DNA from: Malus domestica
Lineage: Eukaryota > Streptophyta > Magnoliopsida > Rosales > Rosaceae
Direction of reading: 5' to 3'
DNA: 64,000 nucleotides
NCBI RefSeq assembly: GCF_042453785.1
Contig: NC_091676.1
Coordinates: 2,425,501-2,489,500, forward strand
The translations under genes and the position numbers were made by a program. How positions within the stretch are numbered: the stretch's first letter is position 1; the number at the start of each line of letters is the position of its first letter. Below the pieces are notes generated by a model that saw only the letters and a list, made by a program, of their open reading frames with translations, searched no databases and had not been told where the DNA came from. Of this stretch, positions 58,611 through 64,000 are shown one piece after another.

Positions 58611-58776
58611 AAAAAGGTCGTACCCAGTGCACAAGGCTCCCGCTTTACGCAGGGTCTGGGAGAGGTGAATGTCGGCTAGCCTTACCCCCATTTATGGAGA
58701 GGCTGCTCCCAAGTCTCGAACCCGAGACCTACCGCTCATGGGCGAAGGCACTTGCCATCGCACCAAGTGCGACCTC
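58611..58776 (-). mobile_element. Au-type SINE just after the P450 stop
   Basis: The 16-bp duplication TTTCCATTGCGCTTTA is at 58595-58610 and 58777-58792. Read on the minus strand: GAGGTCGCACTTGGTGCGAT (tRNA-like start), GGGTTCGAGACTTGG (B box), then GCCTCTCCATAAATGGGGGTAAGGCT, CAGACCCTGCGTAAAGCGGG, AGCCTTGTGCACTGGGTACG and a short T run. This order is characteristic of angiosperm Au SINEs, which end in T rather than A. It starts 27 bp beyond the P450 stop codon, so it probably lies in the 3' UTR. Confidence 0.93.
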
Positions 58777-58792
58777 TTTCCATTGCGCTTTA

Positions 58793-60003
58793 GGTTACAA
58801 ATAATGCAACTCTGCTTTGAGCTTCAGCCAGAAGGGGAAATAAGATTTGCAATGGTAAATACTATATATTTTTCTTTTCCTGTTTTGCTTTTGGGGAATG
58901 TAACGATCAACAATGATGGCTTGTTTGGAACACTGTAGAAAGTACTTTTTTTAGAAGTGCGCTTGCTAGAAATGATTTTACTAAATTTCGTAGAAATTTT
59001 ACAAAAAATTCAAGTGTCATATGAAAAAGTACTTGAAAGTGATTCTTTAAGAAGCATAGCATCTAACGCTTCTCTAGAAAATGCTTTTATATATGACCCA
59101 GAAATACGGAATAAGATATCCTCTCCAGAACCCTTCCATCCAAATCCTTCATTCCTGTCCATTCACCCAAAATCAAACGGTCAAGAAATAATTCCTTGTT
59201 CATCTTCTTCCGCCTTTTTCCATGTTCACTTCTCATGTTCATCTTCTTCCCTCTCCTCCATCTCTTTCTCACAGTCTCTCTCCAGTTTCAGAATTAAAGA
59301 TCCGGAAGATCCGAATGAATGAATCCGGAGAGAATCCAAGTTCCAAAAATACTTATCGAAGGAGTTTTTGTTGTCATGAAAGTAGCATGTAAATCATTTT
59401 CCTTTGACCATTAGTAGAATGTGGGCCTAAAGAGGTTAATCGTTCGCTGCCAAAAACGAGGTCGCTCTGGCCCAAACAATAATGGGTCTATATAATTCCG
59501 CGTACGAACCGGGGAAGGTGTGGTCCAGACTTCAGGCACAGAGACAGATGTTGCATTTGCTTTTTGATTCTTTCAATGATATATTATGAAATTATTATCA
59601 AAGAAAATTCCTTTTACCTTCTTCCTCCTTCCAACAATAATGGGATGTTGGACAAAAAAAAAAAAAAAAAAAAAACAATAATGAGATGCAAATGCGTGTA
59701 AGGGTTCGTCTGGAAGAGATTTTGAAATGACTGTAAAAACTTTTTTAAAAAAATTTGATTCCAAAAGTACTTTTAAAATTTTTCTTCTTCAAAATTCACT
59801 CATATTTTTACTAAAAATTATTTTCAAAAATATTTTAACTGTTTTAAAAATAATTTCAAACGAATCCAACTATATGCAGGGAAACAAAAAAAAAAGTGTA
59901 AATATATAATAATTATATACAGATTATATATAAGGACGATTAGTCACTGGAGTTTGTTATTATATTATATATAATAAACTATGAATAAATGAATTATGAA
60001 CCT
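58793..60003. other. Gene-free spacer
   Basis: Holds repeat-like phrases (GAAGTGCGCTTG, AAGTACTTGAAAGTG at 58955-59040; CTCTCCAGAACC and GGAGAGAATCC forming a loose inverted pair at 59118-59335), an A run at 59655-59675 and an AT-rich tail. The frame at 58957-59322 has no domain. No gene recognised. Confidence 0.45.
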
Positions 60004-60012
60004 CGGGAACAA

Positions 60013-60233
60013 GGACTTGGATTCTCTGCCCTCCCAATTCGGTACCCTCCCCATGCCCTCCTGTTTGTGTGGTCATGGTTAAGCCACGTCAATATTTTAT
60101 ATTACTATTTATTTTTTGTCTTATTATTTTTATAAAAAAACAATATAAAATGTTAGCATGGATTAACCGTGACCACACAAAACAGGAGGGCACGGAGAGG
60201 ACACCGAAATGGGAGGGCAGAGAATCCAAGTCC
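60013..60233. mobile_element. Mutator-like MITE, family A copy 3
   Basis: The perfect 9-bp duplication CGGGAACAA is at 60004-60012 and 60234-60242. Ends GGACTTGGATTCTCTGCCCT and GGGCAGAGAATCCAAGTCC are perfect inverted copies. The core has GTGGTCATGGTTAAGCCACG paired with CATGGATTAACCGTGACCAC. This is the best-preserved of the three copies. Confidence 0.95.
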
Positions 60234-60242
60234 CGGGAACAA

Positions 60243-61680
60243 TGGCCGATTCTTTTCTTTTTTTATGTATAAGATACTTTTTTCTGTTTTTGGAATGGAC
60301 AAAAATTCGCTTCTAGCTAGCTCGCGGTTTTAACCCTATATCTGGATTATCATTATATTTGGTGAAATTCTACTACTTAATTTTGGCTAAAACTCGAACT
60401 TAATTAATGTAATTATTAAAGATTAATTATCAAAGGATCAAAGTGCAGAAAAAAGAAAAGGAAAGCATGGAATTTCACGCTGCCAAGCTTTCACAAAAAT
60501 CAGATTCTACTTTGAATCAGCATCTAGCTAGAACAAGAACAAGAGAGATGACACCAAAAACAAAAAGGAAAAGAAGGTTAAATAGGGAGAGACAAAAGAT
60601 CGGAAAAATTAAAGTTCTTAATTCCATTAATTCTTGATAACAAAGCAAATTACATGATAGGTGTAAGCGATGCATGCCCAGCAGCATTACAAACAAACAA
60701 AAACCACTTAATTAACACAAACTGGCTACCTCGTATGCATCTCTTACATCCCATGTTTTATAACATTGAACATGCAAAAAAAGATAAAAATCAAAAGGAG
60801 AACTAATTAAGAGCAAAGACTTACATATTCAAGCACAAAGAGGCCAAAGTCAAGTAAGTAATAAAAGAAAATTAAAGACCTAAGTTGTTAAGGTAAATTC
60901 GGACCGCTACCCTCAATTCCCCGCAATGCAATAATGCCGCTCTCCCGACTCTGCCCGGCACTTGTGTGCTAGCAGGCTAGAAATTCAGGAGAGCGCAATT
61001 GCAAAGCTTGTTTTGTATGTTGTTTTTTCGTCACTTTTCATCCATATTTACAACACAACCCTTCTCCACCGCAGTGCTGCTGCTGCCAACCGCGGTCACC
61101 TTCATGCCCTCCACACAAGTAGACGAAGTCCCACTGGTGGCAGCTGGCTATCATGGTCGACTTTGCTTCGTAAGTTGTCAATGAGAAAGCTATGTAGTTG
61201 ATGAGATGAAAATTTTATGGATAGCAAGAAAGAAGGACTAGAAAGAGGGTGATGAGTATAGAACTGAGGGGACATGATAGGTCGTATATAAAGACGAGAT
61301 TGTAAGCTTTTTGTTGAAACATGAGTGTCATATTTTTCTTTTTATTTATTTGATAAATTTTTATTTTCGTAAAGTAAGGTCGAAATTCTTGGTCCAAGCT
61401 GGTTAAGGGCATGTTTGTGGGGAATGCAAATAACTCCACTATCTCGGTTTCCAAAGCTCTTGGATTTTTCATATTATTCTCTCATGGAGAAGAGCAAAAA
61501 AAAGGAGAAAACAAAAAAAGAAAAGTGGAACTGGATGGGGTTAATTTGTCGGAGTGTGTGAACGTGGCGAGTTTGCTGCATACAAAAGTTGCAAATTTTC
61601 CCATTGAGCTCAAGACAAAAACATCTGAGAAATGTTTAAGGGACTTTCTTAAAAATGAGTTTTTCATGAATTCATCGTCT
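60243..61680. other. Spacer with GC-richer island near 60900-61180
   Basis: The segment 60900-61180 is less AT-rich than its surroundings and open for about 60 codons in two plus frames and a short minus frame (61153 down), but none carries a known domain, splice pattern or start context. It could be a non-coding RNA exon or gene relic. The frame 60443-60637 is Lys/Arg-rich and low-complexity. Nothing else supported. Confidence 0.35.
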
Positions 61681-61852
61681 GGAAAGATTTATTTAATATG
61701 ATCGGTACACAGAATGGTACATTAATTGTAATTATATAAATGGTGGGATATATATATTAAAAATTTAATAACTTAAAAAATAAAAATTTCCATCACTTAT
61801 ATAGAAACACGTGGTGTACTATCTGTGTTCTGATCACAATGAAAAATTCCTC
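61681..61852. mobile_element. MITE, family C copy 2
   Basis: TATGATCGGTACACAGAATG at the left pairs with CTGTGTTCTGATCACA at the right, and the core AAAAATTTAATAACTTAAAA is the same as in the copy at 42518. No exact target duplication was found, so this copy is probably older. Confidence 0.75.
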
Positions 61853-63587
61853 CATCACTTCATAGTTTAACTTTAATTCCTATGCCAGAATTATAAAACA
61901 TTATGCATTAAATCTCTATTATCTTACAATTTAACGTTAATTCTCATGCCGACGTTATAAAATATTATGTCAAAAATATGAGGTAAATTGAATTCCAATT
62001 TTTAGAAAGTCCCTACGCGCTTCTCAAAAAAAAATTAATGGGCAACTTTATGGGTTATTACCATATAATTGTGTAGCTAGGGTTAGGGTTTTTGGGTGGA
62101 TGAGGTGAATGCGTGGTGGGTCATTTGCATAGAACCCTGTGCATGCATGGAACTTCGAAGCAGACAAATGGTCCGGATTTCAGCTAAATCCCAGCTCTGT
62201 GCAATGCAAATTATGCAATACGAAGGAAAAGGCCGGATGATTGAGCAATAAGACTCTCTCGTTTTAACGTTTTAATACGTCAGCTTAATCGTTAATTATA
62301 CACAGAAAGATGAACTAATAATAATAATCATGATGAAGCTAATGAAGAACGTAAAGATTAAGTTTAGGCAACGTTAAGATGATCCTTTTTGTAGAGTTAT
62401 GATTAGCGAGCATGCATATTCCTCTATATGCCCGCATGATCAAACCGGATCACATGATATCTTTTCGGCCATGCATGTTTTGATGCTTCAAACTTTAAAG
62501 CTAAATCATTATATTTTCAGTGGGTTGGGTTCAAAGATCTCTACCTTTTCAAATCACAAATGTCTTAGATTTTCCTCTTTACACACTATGTATTAGCAAG
62601 AAATCAGGGCATGGTCATATGTCTCCAAAATATATAAATACTAGCTTAAATTGTACTGATCAAGGCTATCCACAACTCATTTTTACTTTTAACACACCGT
62701 TCTCAATTTCCGATCATCGAATTAAATGAATTGAAGAAAATTAATGGTCAAAATTAATCAGGAATAAAAATGGATGTGTGAACAACACTATTGTTTTTAA
62801 AATATACTTTAAAATGAGAAATATCAGCCAAATCGTCTACTTTCAACTCAACACGTAACATTATACACCATATTAACTTGTAGTCTCTAGATATCCATGA
62901 AAATATCTCTCAAATTATTGATAGTTTGTCAAAAGGAAGATCGTGTGGGTGGTTTGATTGCCTTAACCCAAGAAACAAACAAAGAAAATGAAGCAAAATC
63001 ACTTTGCCAAGGATACGTCCATGACATGATAAAGTAAAAGTTTATAAAGACAATGCATAAGTCAGCGCTCAGATTCTTTGTCTGTCACTTTACCAATTAT
63101 TTTCTCTATTAACTATTTAAAAAATATATATCTGGTGTTTTGAATTGTCATGAACAAATGGATGATACTGTGCAAACCAGTCCACAAGAAGTTGGTGGAC
63201 TGTCTCCATCTGTGTTTTTTCAGAACATTACCTCGAACAGCCGTCTGATCCTGATCAAACGACTTGTGTTTTGACAACAATTATGTGTGGTAGTTGTCGT
63301 GAAAGTTGACATTCTGATCCATCATGGAGCAATAATAAATGGGACCCATTACGCATTTGGGGGTAGGGCCCCAGCTCCTGATCGTAGAATTTGAGGACTA
63401 GCATTTTTCATGCTCAGCCTCACTGAGTGGCCTCCTACAGTCCTCCTCCTGCAAAATATATTTAAAAGTTGATCATATCATCGTTATTAATTAACACGCC
63501 AAGTTTTACGTCTTGATTACGTCATTTGTTACATCAAGTGAACGCTGATAATCTTCTTCATCTAGTGGTTGGCCTTAGGGTTAAACC
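61853..63587. other. Gene-free AT-rich spacer
   Basis: A weak relative of the 42929 MITE lies near 62665-62770 (GGCTATCCACAACTCATTTT, AAAAATGGATGTGTGAACAA). A short palindrome, AGTCCACAAGAAGTTGGTGGACT, sits near 63179. No gene, tRNA or known miRNA sequence was recognised. Confidence 0.45.
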
Positions 63588-63596
63588 TTTTTTATA

Positions 63597-63748
63597 AGGA
63601 AAGTTATAAAAAAACTTGAAAACTTTGGGTTTAACGATAAAGATAAAATAAAAAATAAAGTTAATAGTAACATGATTGATTGTTTAGTGTAAAAATGTGA
63701 TTTTTTGTTAAAGATAACAGTACTATTAAGTTTTTCGTTAAAGTTCTA
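63597..63748. mobile_element. Mutator-like MITE, family B copy 3
   Basis: The 9-bp duplication TTTTTTATA is at 63588-63596 and 63749-63757. Ends AGGAAAGTTATAAAAAAAC and GTTTTTCGTTAAAGTTCTA are inverted. The interior has TTGGGTTTAACGATAAAGAT, TGATTGTTTAGTGTAAAAAT and TTTTTTGTTAAAGATAACAG, as in the copy at 26484. Confidence 0.88.
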
Positions 63749-63757
63749 TTTTTTATA

Positions 63758-64000
63758 TTATTTTGAATGTAATTGTGTTATTTACTCACCCAAAATTAGT
63801 CACATCCTAGATCAATTCACTAATAGCGTATTTACGTGCCCGTAATCAAAATCAAAATAAGGAGTTGAATTCCGATTACAGAGTATTGAACCGTTTACTA
63901 ATTTTGGAGGAATCAAAAGTGTGGTGGGGCCCACACGAAAGAGGGAATCCAACTCCCCAAATTGAAGGAATTGAAATCCCTATATAGATGTGGTATCTGA
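63758..64000. other. Right-edge spacer
   Basis: No feature recognised; an inverted-looking pair (AGGAGTTGAATTCC and GGAATCCAACTCC) near 63860-63957 may be the start of another MITE cut by the window end. Confidence 0.35.

Noticed and set aside
9345-58776. tRNA genes at GGTTCGA-type B boxes
   Set aside because: All such sites lie in SINE copies or isolated matches without a cloverleaf; no complete tRNA was found.
60443-60637. 64-aa basic ORF
   Set aside because: Low-complexity Lys/Arg/Glu codons from A/G-rich DNA, without start context or homology.
63179-63205. miRNA precursor at a short palindrome
   Set aside because: The stem is only about 7-8 bp with no longer flanking pairing, and no known plant miRNA sequence was recognised.
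1-64000. CRISPR arrays, operons, Shine-Dalgarno sites
   Set aside because: Sequence is plant nuclear DNA with spliced genes; the short tandem repeats seen have no unique equal-length spacers.

Overview
The window is nuclear DNA of a dicot plant. Coding sequence is split into GT-AG exons, the spacers are AT-rich, and they are packed with plant LTR retrotransposons, LINEs, SINEs and short inverted-repeat transposons. A Cassandra element with 5S-rRNA-like LTRs, several short inverted-repeat families and a CYP749-like P450 suggest Rosaceae (apple/pear/Prunus type). That placement is an inference, not a measurement.

Layout. 1-5011 (-): 5' two-thirds of a DExH-box RNA helicase gene, running off the left edge. 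5.1-7.5 kb: spacer with a small MITE and a 5'-truncated LINE that has a 17-bp target duplication. 7.57-10.04 kb (-): plastid class I fructose-bisphosphate aldolase, 6 exons, 393 aa. 10-14 kb: SINEs, MITEs and tandem repeats. 14.09-20.19 kb (+): 12-exon SPT20/PHYTOCHROME-DEPENDENT LATE-FLOWERING-like gene whose last exon is interrupted by a 4.9-kb Copia element with apparently identical LTRs (20167-25056). 26.85-30.0 kb (+): 9-exon 2-oxoglutarate/Fe(II) oxygenase. 30-44 kb: no host gene recognised; a 470-bp hAT-like element, MITEs, a SINE and a 6.9-kb composite Copia structure (34194-41130) with one half inverted but one 5-bp target duplication around the whole. 44.41-44.92 kb (+): intronless RING-H2 protein of RHA2 type, its leader carrying a duplicated segment with upstream ORFs. 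45.6-48.05 kb: an 865-bp fold-back element and a 1.1-kb GC-rich element. 48.1-55.4 kb (+): three paralogues of a kinase-less GUB_WAK-type membrane protein, of which only the middle one looks intact. 56.04-58.58 kb (+): 5-exon CYP72-clan P450 with a Cassandra TRIM in intron 4 and an Au-type SINE just after the stop. 58.8-64 kb: no gene recognised, more MITEs.

The host genes are ordinary single-copy plant genes with no operon-like logic. Helicase and SPT20/PHL act in RNA metabolism and transcription, aldolase in the Calvin cycle, RHA2-like in ubiquitin signalling, and the GUB_WAK cluster is probably cell-surface. The most informative signal is the transposon record: at least twelve insertions can be delimited to the base by their target-site duplications, and one has rewritten the C-terminus of a host protein.

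Exon limits were read by eye from splice consensus, frame continuity and family conservation; no alignment or transcript evidence was available.
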